Notes: generated by a model not told the origin, from the sequence alone. A stretch of DNA of 64,000 nt from Tillandsia leiboldiana (GCA_029204045.2 CM055065.1:51489020-51553019); one strand, 5' to 3'. Shown: positions 1 to 12,952, numbered from the stretch's first letter. Numbers and translations are program-made.

Positions 1-718
1 AAAATTTCTATAGATTCAAGATGTGAATTTGATGAAATAAATGAGAGTTTCACTCTAAATATTTAAACTTTCTATTAAAGAGCATCACACAATTAACACA
101 TAACTATATATAAACGAGCATCACACAATTAAACCAAAATAAATTACAACCATAACAATGAAAAAGAAAAAAAAATCATGTCAGCTATCACCCCGAGCTA
201 CTGAGAAATCTCCAAGTGACTATGTAGAAATGTTTAAAAAAGAAAAAAAAAAACTATTTATGCTCTTAATTAATATTTTAGTCTTACTTAATTAAGTCTC
301 ATACAGTTGAAAAACACACTTATCATAAAAGCAGATATAAAAAATTATTTGGTTTATTAGCTCTCGAATTTTTACTATGAGAGTTTGACCTGCACCTGAT
401 TTTTTTTTTTTAAAAAATAAACTCAATATATGCCTTTTAAATTTGCATAAATATATCAAATTGGCCCATTTTGTCATTTAATATTGAATTTATTGATAAA
501 AATATGCTGAATTCTGAGCAGATGATTTTTGAACTGATGCATACGTTAACGAGGGACAGAATTCTGAACTTATGCATACGTTGATTGAAAGTCGGCAGCG
601 ACTTCATAAGAGTTGGAATACCCGTTGCCGACTTTTTCTTAGTCGTATTATTCCTCTAAACTAGCAATAGCATGGAACGCGCATTTGTGTTCATTCACGC
701 TCGATCATCCCAAATCCA
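1..718. other. AT-rich intergenic DNA and TRM5 5' flank
   Basis: No gene is supported here. The stretch is AT-rich with short A and T runs. The phrase gagcatcacacaattaa occurs twice near 79 and 117, and a gatgcatacgtt-like phrase occurs twice near 535-585. The last 60 bases before 719 are less AT-rich and probably hold the promoter and 5' UTR of the methyltransferase gene. I see no convincing TATA box. Confidence 0.6.
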
Positions 719-3700
719 ATGTCTTCGGCTTTCGCGCTCCGAACCCACCACCACTTCCCCTTCTCCTTCCCTAAACCCTCCACTCGTCGCCTCCTCCCCG
801 CGAAACCCTACCTCTTCTCCGCTCTCTCCTCCAACTTTATCATAACCCTAGCCGCAGATCCCGCTTCGTCCTTCCACCATGGCCCCTCGCTCCGCCACGG
901 CCATAGGCCGCCGCCGCCGCCGCCCCCGTCCGCCGACGAGGGCGGCGCCGCCATCGATAGGTCGAGCTTCACCCGCTCCTTCGACGTCGCCGCGCTCCGC
1001 GTCCCCGCCGCCGAGTGCTCCGCCCTCGAGGCCCGCCTCCGCGGCCACCTTCTCAACTGGCCCCGCGTCCGCAACGTCGCCCGGGTCCGCGGCGACGACG
1101 TCGAGCCCGAGCTCAGGAGGATGCTGAGGGGCCCCGCCGAGGGGGACCGCGGGGCGCGGCTCGATTCCCTGGCTCGGCGGGCGCAGGACACATCCCATAG
1201 CCACGGCGGCGGGGAGGAGGAGCCGTTGGCGCTGAGCCCGGCGCTGTATAGGGAGAAGCTCGTTAAGGAGTTCAATTGCCGAGGGTACCTCAGGTTCCGG
1301 AACCTCGCGAAGATCTCGCGCCCGAAGAAGAAGAAGGAGAAGGAGAGGAAGAAGGAGGAGAGCAGAGAATGGCTTAAAGAGAGAGCTGGAAAGAACGAGT
1401 TCTCTACGATCGAGGTGGTTAGCAATGGCGACGACGATGGAGACGAGGAGGAGGATATGAGGGGTTTGCTAGGAGATGAGTTCGAAGGTAGGAGATGGAG
1501 AGGGCCGACCAGGTTACTGCTGCTGGACGAGCGGTATGCGAACAAAGGGGCGGAAGAGCTTCCGGAGGCCGTCAAGGTGACTTCTTTGTTGCTCTGTGAG
1601 TTAGCCCTTTTTCGTTTGAGTATAATCAAGTAGCCAGAAATGTCCTATGTTTTAATTCGTTAGAAATTGGGCACTGCAAAACTCTATTGAAGCATGTAGA
1701 TAAATCTTATAACTTCAGCTTTGTATGTACTCTTTGGGGCTGGTATAATTTAGATGTTAACTAACCTATCACAGAAACATCAGGGTAAACATTTCATTGA
1801 CCAAAAACACTATTTTGGGTTGAAACTGACAAATTGCTGCCGTAACAGAACAATTTCTCTTGTTCCGTTCGGCATGTAATCCTGCAACTTATTTTATTCA
1901 CTTGATTTTGATGATCCAATACAATATAAAATTGTGAAGGTGATCTTCTTTTTTTGTTAACCCACTCCAGGCTGTTTTATGTGGTGATAGAAAGCAAATC
2001 AGGCCTTTAGTGTATGAGCTTGTACAATGCCGGCTGACCTTATTTTACGACTATTGGCAGATGAATGAGGTATCGTCAGGCGTTGCCTACATTTGTGCTA
2101 TTTAGACGACATCTAGGATTTCACCTCATCTTATGGTTTCGATGAACTTTTCTGTTTTAATATAGGTCCCTTATATTGTTTCTGACGCTTGAGTTCTTTC
2201 TTGTAGCTCTTAGATGCTTTGCTTCCTGAGGGGATGATTGTTCCAACAGGTTTTGAAACAGTTGGACACATTGCGCACTTGAACCTGAGAGATGAGCATT
2301 TGCCTTACAAGAAGCTTATTGCTCAGGTGTGACATAATTACATCCAAGTTTTTACTCCTGGTGCTTTCTTTTTCTCCTTCTCAATTACATATATCCTTTT
2401 ACTAGTATGATTTTGTGTACCAATTCAGGTGGCGTTGGATAAAAACAAGCCAAAGATACAAACAGTTGTTAACAAGTTTGATGCTATTCAAAATGATTAC
2501 AGAACAATGCAGCTTGAAGTACTGGCCGGTAACCATTCTCTTGTTACTACAGTCATTGAGAATGGAATTCGTTTTCAAGTTGATCTTGCAACAGTGTAGG
2601 TTATTCTTTCCTCAGCATTTTAGACAATAGTGGACAATGCAATCTACATAGTCTGAACCATTTTCTCATGCGGAGCCATTGACAGTTTAGTTGACATTGC
2701 AGTGCGCTTTCATGCAACATGGTTTGGGTATATTAGTTTTTATTTGTTGAGACAACACATCGTATCTGACAGTTGATCCTGCCAATGTTATTCCATATGT
2801 TTTTTTATGGTTGCTCTTTTGCTTTAAGCCAACTTTCAGTTGCTCTTTTACCTGGCTCTTCGTTCTTTTATTTGGAATCCCAACTCTTCGCTCTTTAATG
2901 CGGATAAGATTTTGACTGGCTATTCTATTTTGAATCTTGATTCCATGCAGATATTGGAATTCTAGGTTGGCAACAGAAAGGCACAGGCTTGTTAATAGTT
3001 TCACGAGTTCCGATGTTGTTTGTAAGTTTATACTCGTCTTTTTAAGTCCCTGAGATATTTGTTGCTTAAATTGTAGGCTGTTGAGTTTACTATTCTGAGA
3101 AAAGATAGTCCATTTTCAATAGTCATTATGCTTTATTAAAACTAGTAGATGCTTACCCATAGAATTATCTATCATATTCTTGTTCTGAGAGAGGCCGTAA
3201 GGTAGGTATGCTTAGTCATATGCATTAAGCTACTTGATACAATCAAATCAGTTGAGCGATAGGCTTCCTTCTATTGCAGATCCTGTTGGGCTTTCTCGTG
3301 TATTGAACATAATTATTGAACATGTTTGAACCTGATCATCTGATATTTTGTGCAGGTGATGTTTTCTCTGGTGTTGGTCCGATTGCTATTTCTGCTGCCA
3401 GAAAAGTCAAGCATGTATATGCAAATGACCTGAATCCAAATGCTGTGGAGTATTTGGAGAGAAACATTGTTCTGAACAAGCTTGAGAGGAAAATTGAGGT
3501 ATGATAGTTCCTAACAATTAGATCAGATTCTCTTCTCATTTTTCCCTCTGCAATGATAAAAAAATTTCTTATATGCCTTATCCAATATGTTCTTTTCCAA
3601 TAAAAAGGATTAATATTTGTTTAACTCGTTCAGTTACAGCTTTTTATGAATCTAATAAAATTCTTCGTGTACCACTGAAGAACATTTTGTCTTTTCTTCT

Positions 3701-4653
3701 TTCTTTGACATGCCCAAGCTATTTTGTTGCAAATTCCCTTTGTATTTTTCTGTTTCTCCTTTCATTGCTTTTTCTTTAAAGAAAGGATGAAGTTGGAGGT
3801 TAATTTACCATTTTCCTAGAAAATAGTAATCAAAACACAATTAGATAAACTAACCCTACTCATTCCCCACGGACCAGGTTTTTAACATGGATGGCAGAAG
3901 GTTCATCGGTGCTATATTTGCTAGCCAGCGACCTTATGCTGTCACACAAGTGGTCATGAATTTGCCAAATGATGCTGCAGAGTTTCTAGGTTTGTTGTTA
4001 GTGTGGAAGTTACATCATGCATTCAAAAACTAACCCTACTCTTTCTCAAGTTTACCCTTAAATGCTCAAACTACTTTTTCCTTTCCTTTCCTTTCCTTTC
4101 CTTTGGGTCTTATATAACATTGTTCTATTGCGAGCTATACAACTTCACTAGATATATAATGGGTATCTGACTTTCAGTAAGGCATCTACATAATTGCCAT
4201 CTGGGTTGTACAAAATGTCTTGCTCTGTGACATTCTAGGGGACATTCTAAATTGCACCAGGCATTAATTTTCGTATTGAAATTGTTCTATGTAGATGTGT
4301 TCAGAGGTATCTTCAGGAATAGAATGAGGGATGATAACTGCATTCTGCCCAAGATTCATGTCTATGGTTTCTCCAAGGCCCAGAATCCTGAATACGACTT
4401 CCATGAGGTCTGCCTCTAATCTCTTTCTCCCACTCAAAACTCCTTCTTGCACTTTTCACATCAATCCCTTTTTTATTGATTTTTTTTCCCCAAAATCCTG
4501 CAGCGTATAAACATGGCATTATGTGATATACTGAAGGATGTTGAACTGCATAGAGTTCGGCTCGTCGCTCCTGGAAAATGGATGCTGTGCGCTTCATTTA
4601 CCGTACCGCGAGCTATTGCATTCGCGAAACCACTAAACAATGACTTAGTGTGA
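719..4653 (+). CDS. TRM5: TRM5-type tRNA (guanine(37)-N1)-methyltransferase, nine exons
   Basis: Exons 719-1576, 1971-2069, 2207-2326, 2429-2595, 2951-3021, 3356-3498, 3878-3989, 4295-4407 and 4504-4653 join in phase to 610 residues; all introns are GT-AG. The family transfers a methyl group from S-adenosylmethionine to N1 of G37 next to the tRNA anticodon, which prevents frameshifting. Visible signatures are FETVGHIAHLNLRDEHLPYK (exon 3), VYWNSRL across exons 4-5, the SAM-binding DVFSGVGPIAI and YANDLNP (exon 6), and the catalytic-loop MNLP followed by AEFL (exon 7). The first 60 or so residues are Ser/Arg/Pro-rich with few acidic residues and may be an organelle-targeting peptide; that is inference. 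A Lys/Glu-rich insert lies near residues 200-225. The start is the first ATG of the GC-rich exon and precedes all conserved sequence. Family assignment is firm; subcellular location is not. Confidence 0.93.
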
Positions 4654-5030
4654 TCTGCTAAATTTTCTTCATTTTCCCGACCGCGAACATTTCTTTTTCT
4701 GTTGCTCCTATCCGAGTAATCATAACTGTATATATTTCAGATCAACCAACTGAGATCCACCTTTATTTTAACTTTTAATGTGAGAAAAATGTTGTAACTT
4801 TACATGAGGGAGGAATGGTTCAAAGGTAGTGTAGTTGTTCAATTTTTCTGTATTGGGACTTTTGTGTTGTTTGGTTGAAGTTTTGAGTTGTTGGTGTAAT
4901 TACTACTTGGTGAGATTATTACAGTAATTAATTATCGGAGTGATGGGTGTAGCTGTAGAGTCTAGAATTGGATTTGGAGCTTTTCCTCACTACAAGAGCT
5001 TGTGTCCTCCTAGCAGCTGCTAGTAACAGT
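4654..5030. other. 3' flank of TRM5 gene
   Basis: This AT-rich stretch follows the TRM5 stop codon and should contain its 3' UTR and cleavage site. I see no independent gene. Confidence 0.5.
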
Positions 5031-5123
5031 ATTTTTTTTTTTTTTTGAGGGAAAGGTAGCATGCTACCGCTTCATTCATAAGAGTGATGAATTAGGCAAG
5101 TAGGCAACCGGGCCTAAAACAAA

Positions 5124-5164
<41 letters not shown>

Positions 5165-5332
5165 AACCCGTAGTTAAGGAGAATCAACAAGCTGGGCCCA
5201 CCGATCCCAAAGATCCTGAGCCTCTCTAAAAAGACATTTCGCTGTCTTCTTGCGCTTATCAAAGATACTCCTATTGCGTTCGAGCCAGATAGTCCACCAA
5301 ACCGAAGCCAGCTCAGAGAGCTCTCTAGTTAT
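5031..5332 (-). mobile_element. 5'-truncated LINE 3' end, about 300 bp
   Basis: On the minus strand this is the extreme 3' end of a LINE of the same family as the 27.0-29.2 kb element. The plus strand shows the complement of the terminal poly-A (T run from about 5033), then a GGTAGC-AT-GCTACC stem at 5055-5068, the phrase cgcttcattcataag, a 39-base A run at 5125-5163, and sequence matching the end of the other copy's reverse-transcriptase ORF (tcaaagatactcctattgcg and the bases after it). Only a sliver of coding sequence remains. Flanking ctagtaacagta and ctagttattaata may be a worn target-site duplication, but they do not match perfectly. Confidence 0.8.
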
Positions 5333-7743
5333 TAATATAAATAGATTAATTTATTCTTACCTTTATTCGACCCTATTTAAGAAATAAAAGATCACAGCCG
5401 AGATGTGTTACTCCACAGTCCACACCTTCATTTAAAGCGTGATTTATTATCATGTATTATATATTAGATTAGTATCATTAACTAATATTGGATGCGTATC
5501 TCAGTTGAGATACAACCAATCTTGGGAGGGGGGTGGGGTGGTCTCTCTCCGTACGTTACACTTCAATACCAAATATGGAGCTCTCAAAAAAGCCTGCTAT
5601 AGTAGTCCCCACTTTCAGTATAATCCTCTTTTTTTGGTAATTAACTGCTCCTTTTTGTTTCTTTCTTTTCCTTCACCTCCTATTCATGTTTTTTTAACAC
5701 ACACACACACACACACACTCTCTCTCTCTCTCTTCTCTCTTTGGTCCCCACTCTCTCTCTTAAAATAATTTTCATAAAATGGGAAGCACAGTGTACTGGG
5801 CAGGACTGCAAGCAAACAACAGGCTTCTCTATTGCTTCTCACTATATACAACAAAGTTGTTTGTTCTTTTTACTATTCCCTCCTCCTCCTCCTCTCTCTA
5901 GAAAACACTATTTACAAAGATGCCACAGTCCATTTGAAGCAGTTACTTGACCCTAAATCTTCCTTATAATCAGAACTCGATCACATGATCTCTTATTAGC
6001 ACATGCATCTTCTTCCTCTGATTCCATTTATTTACCACTAATCTCCCACCCATCACAAGAAGGCACAAAGGACTAGTTATTTTCTACTTACTCATTTTTC
6101 TTTTTTTGTTTCTTCTTTTGGGTAGTAAATAATAAACAAGGACGACAGTTGGCACAAAACTCAAAAGGCTGCAGCAGTAAAGAGAGAAAGAAAGAAAAAA
6201 AAAAAAGTCTGTGAATGTCTCAGTTCCCTCTCTCCCTCTCTCTCTCTCTCTAAGGCTATAAAAACAACAATAACAACAACATGTAGTAGTGAGTGGTAGT
6301 ACCCAATCATTCCCTGCAGGGGGAGATCCTTCCACCCAGCCCTAGTGTATCCTCTATGCCTGGTCCTAATGTGGGAAAACAAATTCAATTCATATTAATT
6401 CGACTTTAATTTCAATATATTAGAAAAAAAAAAAATGCAATAAAATGTAGCACAATTCAACAAGTAAGCAGATTTAATTCACTATACTACCAAATGGGCC
6501 AAATCTTTCTCCTTTTTTCCTATTTTGTTTCCTTCAATAGTCCGGGGATATTTTGGGTGCGCGTAGCAATGCCCTCTATTTTAAAGGGTGCTCGCATGGA
6601 TCGGGGAGGGGGGCATGCAGGTAGATCCTAGCCGTCCCCTTCGTCGGCCGCCACTATCCGTACCCGAAATCATCGTTTAGAGCTTTCCTCCCACGCGGCG
6701 TCCTCTCATTGGTGCCCGTTCCAACCCCGTCCACGTCATCATGCACGTAGGGGACCCACCCTCCCTTCCTCTCCCTCTACTCCGTCTCCTCACGCGTCGT
6801 TCTCTCATTGGCCATCCACAATGATAATATGGTGTTATGTTGGGGTCTTATTTGCAATCCATTCAACTATACAAGCCTCCCATATATTTGAATGGAAAAC
6901 AAATAAAACAATTCTTATACCAAATTAATATATAATTGAAATATTTTTTTTAAAAAATAGATTAAACTAAACAAAAATTATAGACATTTATTTTTAATTT
7001 TTTTTTTTTTTGAAAAGAGCAGTAAAATTAATTATTGCTAAGTAGAGGCCCACCTATTGGTAACAAAAATCTCAGTGGGAGTAGCCCTATCTTGCTGTTT
7101 ATAGAAACTCCCATCATATCCAAGTCTCAATCTATAGCCCCACCTCTCGTTCATTCCATGACCCTATGTAACGCTACGCCCTCATTCTTCATCCTACGGC
7201 TACTAACACCGTAGGTATTATTGGTTGATTTGTTAAATTGATATCAAACTTTAGGACGTGAAATGAAATGGACGGCCGAGATTGAAGAAAATTTTGGGGG
7301 TGCAGATCTCATCATCATCATGCAAAGGGACAAAGGGGGGAGTAGGAGGGAGAGAGAAAAGGAGACGTACACACAAAAAGCAGGGGCGGATGCGGCAGGC
7401 GAGTTCCGACCACGCCCGCCACGGGCCAGTCCGTACGAGCAGCCTCCATGACACGTGTCAGGTGTAGTGGCGGGGACCACACCTACCCTCCCACTCCCGG
7501 GATGTTATTTGTCCTGATCTCGGTGCATGGTTGCGCTGGCGCACCGTTCGTCATCTACACTCCGTCGCGTAACAAGTATCGATCTCTGCAGTCCGTTTAG
7601 TTTCTGTCGGTGCATATGGTCCGACGAATAATTTCTCCTCTTCCGCTACTGTGCTATGCCTACGCTACGCTCTCTTCTCTCCCCCGCTCTCATCGTCCAA
7701 TGCAGTTATATATATTTTAACTCTCTCTCTCTCTCTCTCTCGC
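5333..7743. other. Long intergenic region with CT/GA tracts, upstream of SPEAR-like gene
   Basis: No exon is supported. It contains an (AC)n-(TC)n tract at about 5698-5760, several T and A runs, and a short CpG-rich island at about 6550-6800 with phrases such as cgtcggccgcc and cacgcggcg. A second GC-rich patch at about 7380-7520 is close to the next gene. The GC-rich patches are candidate regulatory DNA for the 7809 gene. The small reading frames here have no recognisable content. Confidence 0.5.
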
Positions 7744-7750
7744 TATAAAT
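7744..7750 (+). promoter_or_regulatory. TATA box of SPEAR-like gene
   Basis: TATAAAT lies 59 bases before the ATG at 7809, followed by a pyrimidine-rich leader with CTCTCT tracts. Position and leader composition fit a plant core promoter with transcription starting near 7775. Confidence 0.6.
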
Positions 7751-7808
7751 CTGTCATTCCCCACTCCTTTCTCTCCCTCATCTCTCTCTCTCTCGCACAC
7801 ACACGACA

Positions 7809-8886
7809 ATGGCGACCACGTTCCTACTCTGGTCCTCGTCTGCCTCCGCAGGGGACGCCGCCGCCCCAGCCCCCGCAGACGCCGCCCCGCTGCCGGAGAC
7901 GAAGACACCGAGTACGGCGCCGGCAGCGAAGCAGAAGCCGCGTAGGGCTCCGAAGCCCTCCGCCCCGAAGCGGCCGCCGCAGCGTGGCCTCGGGGTCGCC
8001 CAGCTCGAGCGACTCCGCCTCCAGGAGCGGTGGAAGACGACGACCGAGTCCGACCCCTCGTCCCCTCGCGAGATCCACCCCACCCCCCTCCTCCACCTCC
8101 CCGCTCCCTTCCCCGGCTCCTCGCCCCACGCTCCTCCTCCTCCGCCGCCCACCGCGGTGTGCTACCTCCATCGCAGCAGCTTCTCGGCGAATCTCGGCCT
8201 CGGATTGGCCCCCTCCGCCCAATCCCTGCTCCACGATCATCACTACGCCGCCGATCGGTGGAGGATCGCCTCGCCCGAGCCCCTATTCCACCTTCCAGAG
8301 CCCCCTTCAAACCAAAAGTTCACCACCATGCAGTGCTTCTCCGATCAGTGCGAGTTCTGCGCTAGGGTACGTACCACTCCCTCTTCTCGAAGCTTACATC
8401 GTACGTCTAGGGTTTCGTCTCGATCTCTCTCTCTGATCGGATCTGTTGTGGCATGCGACGGTCGATCCCCGCTAGAAGAAGCGCCTCTTCGGCGAGAATC
8501 CGATGCTCAGCGGAATCAACGGCGTCGATTACCTCGAGATGGACCTCGCCGCCGCCGTGGCCGTTGATCAGGTGCGCCGTACACACCCCCTCCCTTCCCA
8601 ATCCAACTACACAAACACATACGTGATACGACGATCTTCTTCATCTCGATCATAACCAAAACTGATTCCAACGCAGGAAGGACACGGCACCGGATTCCAC
8701 GAGAGGAAGAGAAAGTCGGCGACGGAGAGGGAGGCGATCAAGGAGTTCGACTTCTTCCCCGTGAGCCACGGATATTCGGAGCTCGGCGATCGGACGGTGG
8801 GTAATGCATCCTCTTCCTCTTCCTCTTCCTCTGCGGCCGCCGCTTCTCCCGGCGTTCTCGACCTTTCACTTAAGCTCTCCTTCTAA
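7809..8886 (+). CDS. SPEAR/TIE/SPOROCYTELESS-like EAR-motif transcriptional repressor
   Basis: Exons 7809-8366, 8476-8571 and 8677-8886 give 287 residues. Two features identify the family. One is the basic/amphipathic SPL-type motif RGLGVAQLERLRLQERW at about residues 59-75, after a KPRRAPKPSAPKR stretch. The other is a C-terminal EAR motif, LDLSLKL, ending one residue pair before the stop. In this family (NOZZLE/SPOROCYTELESS, SPEAR and TIE proteins) the EAR motif recruits TOPLESS co-repressors, and the proteins bind TCP transcription factors to control sporogenesis and organ growth. The middle is Pro/Ser/His-rich and probably disordered. A CSDQCEFCARKKRLFGENP segment across the exon 1-2 junction is another block that looks conserved. 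Which subgroup (SPL itself or SPEAR/TIE) cannot be settled by eye, so I give no symbol. Action in the nucleus is inferred from the family. Confidence 0.88.
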
Positions 8887-9400
8887 ACACAAGAATTTCG
8901 TCCCATTTTCAAATCCTTTTCCCCGCTTTTGTTTGATCTTTCGCGTTCGCATTTTAAATTCCCAAAACTGTTTGTAGTATATCGTTTTCTCCGACCAAAA
9001 TCTCTTTAAGCTTTATTTCGTGCTTTCTTACACTAATTAATTACTTCAATTGTTAAGGGATAGGCAAATGATAGATATTAATTAATGAATTAATCAATGG
9101 GTATTTAGTGTACTTGTTCCTTACTTAGTATGGAGACTTTGATTATAATTAGGTAATTAATTAAGGAGAATCTAATGATCACTTAATCCCCGTTTTATCC
9201 GGATACTTTCCAGTATACATATTACGAGCTATGCTACCTGTACACTCTAAATGAGGTGTACAACATACATACTATCTATTTAAGGATGGAGATTTAATTA
9301 CCAGTCATTTCGAAGTAAAATATATTTCGCTGTTGGATGGATGGAATGTATAATATACATCCCATCTGAAATATATATTTAGCATTTTTCTACATATTAC

Positions 9401-9440
<40 letters not shown>

Positions 9441-11001
9441 TTTCGGGCTTTTTTGCTGTGTGAGTGTCTGAGTATGTAGCGGTTTTTGTTATAGAGCGTT
9501 ACAGTTGTTTGTTAATGTGGTCCAAGTTTGAATGGGTCCCCGGCATATTTATATGCGTAAATAAATATACAAGCAGGATCACGTTGTGATCTTCCTTATA
9601 TAGGACCTAGATATCAAATGATATGTCTATCAAAGAAAGGGTCGGAAGCTTCGTCCGGAAATATTGTGGGCCAATGAGAAATTGACACCTATTAACTTCT
9701 CAGTAAAGCATATTCTTTTTCCAGCAAGTCTAGGTGTACATCTTAAATCCAATTTAATTGTTTTGTGAACCTTGAAAAAAAAGAATTGTAAAATTTACAA
9801 ATATATATAAATAGATGTACATGTAGCGTTTTCCTTCCTGGTGTCACTCATAGAGCTCGTCACAATTATATATGCTAGCAGTACTAAATGAGCAATAATG
9901 TAGATGCTCTAAATCGATGTTTCTGCTTAAGCTTGCGGTGGGCCTGTGGTGCGGACTATAAATGTGGTGCTAATGCGGAGGGAGCTTGTAGTTAGCATTA
10001 TGGGCCACACCACTCGACCACCTGGGCCTTAGATGTCAAATTTTCTATTAGCTCGTCGAATGCTGTGCAGGATCTTTTTTTTTTTTCTTTTTTTTTTTTA
10101 GAGAGAATGGTAATATATTATGTTTAACTAAATATAAAATAATTAGACTTTGAATTTGAAATTTTATATATCAACCATCAAATTTTTTATCATTTGTATT
10201 AGAGATAGTCGGTATATTATATTGTGCGGGATTGGTCCAATTAAAAAAATTGGATCGGCTTTGTAACTCAATTAAAGATACATAATGGAGCCTGAAACGA
10301 GTCTGGAGCCTACGGGTCTGGAGTGGTCTCAGGATTCTGTTTATGCATTCTGCACCTAGTCAGTAAGAAGAAGAAATCAGAGGATGAAGAATAGGACCCC
10401 ACAAAAGATTAAGATATTTAATTACAACTAATTGTGGAGTATAATGAGCATTGAGATATTATGGATGAACATAAATCTGCAAGTGAATCGGACGCTTCCG
10501 TGATTTTGAGTGCCATAAATTTTGCAAGTTAGATGTATGCTGAATTTTGAACATTCTGGTTACTATTCGCACGGAGGTTTTCAGTCTGACAACAATTTAG
10601 ACTGATCTCATGACAAAGTTAATTTATTCAACAGTTGTTCAATAAAAGCAACATTCACAGATGAAAGCAGTTAAATCATCAGCTGCAAACGAGTAACGTC
10701 AACAAAAGAAAACAATGAAAAAAGATTCGGCAGAGTGGGTTAGCATATCCATCAGTTTAATTGAATATACAATATCATCATAACCACTAATACATAGTAG
10801 ATATGATCTTTATGCTGTAAAGAATTATACATATGGAGGGAGACCTAAATCAGAGTTAAACATGGGATACCAAGTAGAGATCGAATTACGCCTACAGCTA
10901 TAAATGTAAGGTTACAACTTACAGCATAGGGAGGGGAAAATTTGTGCCCCCACTATCCAAACACAACGTGTTAGAATCTTCCTACAGCCGATGGCCGATC
11001 C
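8887..11001. other. Intergenic DNA with a small MITE and GA microsatellite
   Basis: No gene is supported. The interval holds a fold-back MITE-like repeat (separate entry), a (GA)n tract ending in a G run at about 9404-9440, and T/A runs near 10073-10100. The right part, about 10900-11001, is probably the 3' UTR of the minus-strand PLAC8 gene. Confidence 0.5.
9227..9394. repeat. Fold-back MITE-like repeat, GTGTACA family, copy 1
   Basis: The left end reads gctatgctacctgtacactc and then gaggtgtacaacatacat. The right end reads tgtataatatacatcccatc and then tatttagcattttt, an approximate inverted copy. Related sequences with the same order of motifs are at 58557-58733 and 59293-59460. The arms have diverged, and no clear target duplication is visible. 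Confidence 0.5.
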
Positions 11002-12659
11002 TCATAGAACTTGTACAGATTGGGTTGCTGCCACCAGGGGGTTTGATTGGCTAGCGTCGTCGGCCTTCCACGAATGCTCGCTTGTATTTGATGCTCTCTC
11101 CATGCTACACAACTCCGGGGATCGAATCGGAAGAAGCGATGGTTTGATTCCCTCGCCACCAATTCTGCTTCCTAAACATATGGTCTCGCCCCTCCCGTGC
11201 CATACGCCGCTATGGACGTTGTTCATCTCCAACGTTCTCGACTCCTGCTTAGTCGAATCTAACCCTCAGTTTAATTCACATTACAAATTTAACACTACAC
11301 AAGTTTAATCAAAGCCTTGAGAATTTGGTTGCTTGGTAATTAATCACCTGACATAAGGTGCAGCAGGGGCAGATGAGATGGTTAACACAGTCATCTACAG
11401 AACTGTCACTACCCTGGAAACAAGTAATTGGTAATTGAACTATAAGCACAAATATCCCATAACAATTAAAATTTTCAACAGACCAATAACAACCATTACT
11501 ATGTTTTACAATCTCAAAACAACATTGAAGCCCAGCAGTTAATCTGCATTATTCCTGATTTTCAAGGGAAGAACACAGTAGTATAACTTGGAAAAGATAA
11601 CTAACTCCAAAAAAGATGATAATAAGGGAAACCAATTCTTACCCTGATATTGAACTGCTTCCTTATCCTAGTTCGAAAATAACCCAAATAAACTCCGATT
11701 AAGCAGGCCGAACCAACTCCCGTATATAAAAATACATGCCACTTGGTAATACCGAAAGCAACGAGGCTGAATAGAGTAAGTGCTCTAATCATAAAATATA
11801 CAGTTCCCTGGAAAAAGGAATGAAATGGTTTCATGTTAGGACTCAAACAAACCGGCTAATATAGCTTAAGGTACTAAAGAGGTTATCATTTAATCAAATA
11901 TACATGTGTATGAATAGAGATAAATAATAGCTGTTAACTCATTTTTGCTCTGGGCCAAGTTAAGATGATAGTAAAGTTGTAACTTGCAAAATTTCTGCAA
12001 CAAAAATTAGGGGAAATTTAAGATTGGGAAAAGCTTGCCTTTGTAATTTAACCCAAACAAATTTTACTTTTGATGTCCTTTACTTTTCCAAATGCAGTAA
12101 CAACCAAAAAGTTCATAAGAATTTCAAAGAGAAAGCAAATGCAGAGGAGAAACTGAAGATGCTCATACTCCTTTTCTCATTCTGGATGGCATCCTGGTCA
12201 TTTCAAAGATGTTCAGGATGCATAAGAACAACAGTACCACCTTTACCATTCTAGATGCTAATCCATAATTGAACCTAAAAATGATGCCACAAAAGTGGAT
12301 GATACTAGTACACATGACCTGCATAGTCTCTTGCCTCACTAATTTGCAATAATGGGAATTACACAGAGCAATAAACAGAGATTATAGTTATATCACCATA
12401 AGATCACATATTTGAGCTCACCTGGAGAAAACAAGATCCCAGATTGGCTCTTCGCATGTTCTTCCCAAATCTATAACACGGGCAACTGCAAGAATTATAG
12501 ACCAATTAAGCACCCAATCAAGCCACTTTGATCCAAAGAGCAATCTTATAATCTCATCAAAGATCATACAATTTTCATCTCAAAATCCAAAACATTACAC
12601 TGTTTGATCGAAATCGAGTATATAAGAAACAAAACTGTAGATCTAAACACGGCGATTCG

Positions 12660-12690
<31 letters not shown>

Positions 12691-12936
12691 CTCGTACCAC
12701 GCGGCCTCGATCGCGATCCGGCGATCCTCGAAGCAATCGAGGACGTCCCCTTCCCACATCCGCTGCACGCCACCGTAGTCGCCCCCATCCTCTTCCTCCG
12801 CCGGGGTACTCTTCGCCCTCCGCTCGGCCGAGAAGCCCTGCGCCTGTAACGCCACCGTGGCGCAGAGCATGTCGAAGTCCACCACCGCCATTCCCTCCTC
12901 CTCCACCCCCTTCTCCTCCTCTCCTCTCTCCGCCAT
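11002..12936 (-). CDS. PLAC8-domain cysteine-rich membrane protein
   Basis: Five exons, read from high to low coordinate: 12698-12936, 12422-12485, 11643-11807, 11348-11413 and 11002-11244; together 258 residues. The PLAC8-type core is visible as CCPCYRFGKNMRRANLGSCFLQ-type sequence at residues 80-101, two hydrophobic spans at about 106-147 encoded by exon 3, a basic RTRIRKQFNIR, then DDCVNHLICPCCTLCQESR at about 162-181. The closest relatives I recall are uncharacterised plant PLAC8 proteins with an acidic N-terminus and a Ser-rich tail, rather than the short PCR/CNR metal transporters. PLAC8 relatives have been linked to organ size and to metal or calcium handling, but no role can be assigned here. 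The start ATG opens an acidic MAERGEEE segment, and a telo-box-like repeat lies just upstream. Confidence 0.87.
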
Positions 12937-12952
12937 CTCCCTCTTCTGGGGC

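Noticed and set aside
808..1629. Antisense and alternative frames over TRM5 exon 1
   Set aside because: Low-complexity Ser/Arg/Gly shadows of a GC-rich exon whose sense frame is a recognised enzyme.
7717..8310. Antisense Arg/Gly-rich frames over the SPEAR-like gene
   Set aside because: Composition shadows; the sense frame has family motifs and proper introns.
10971..11308. Plus-strand frame of 105 codons over the last PLAC8 exon
   Set aside because: Antisense shadow of a spliced gene with clear cysteine motifs.
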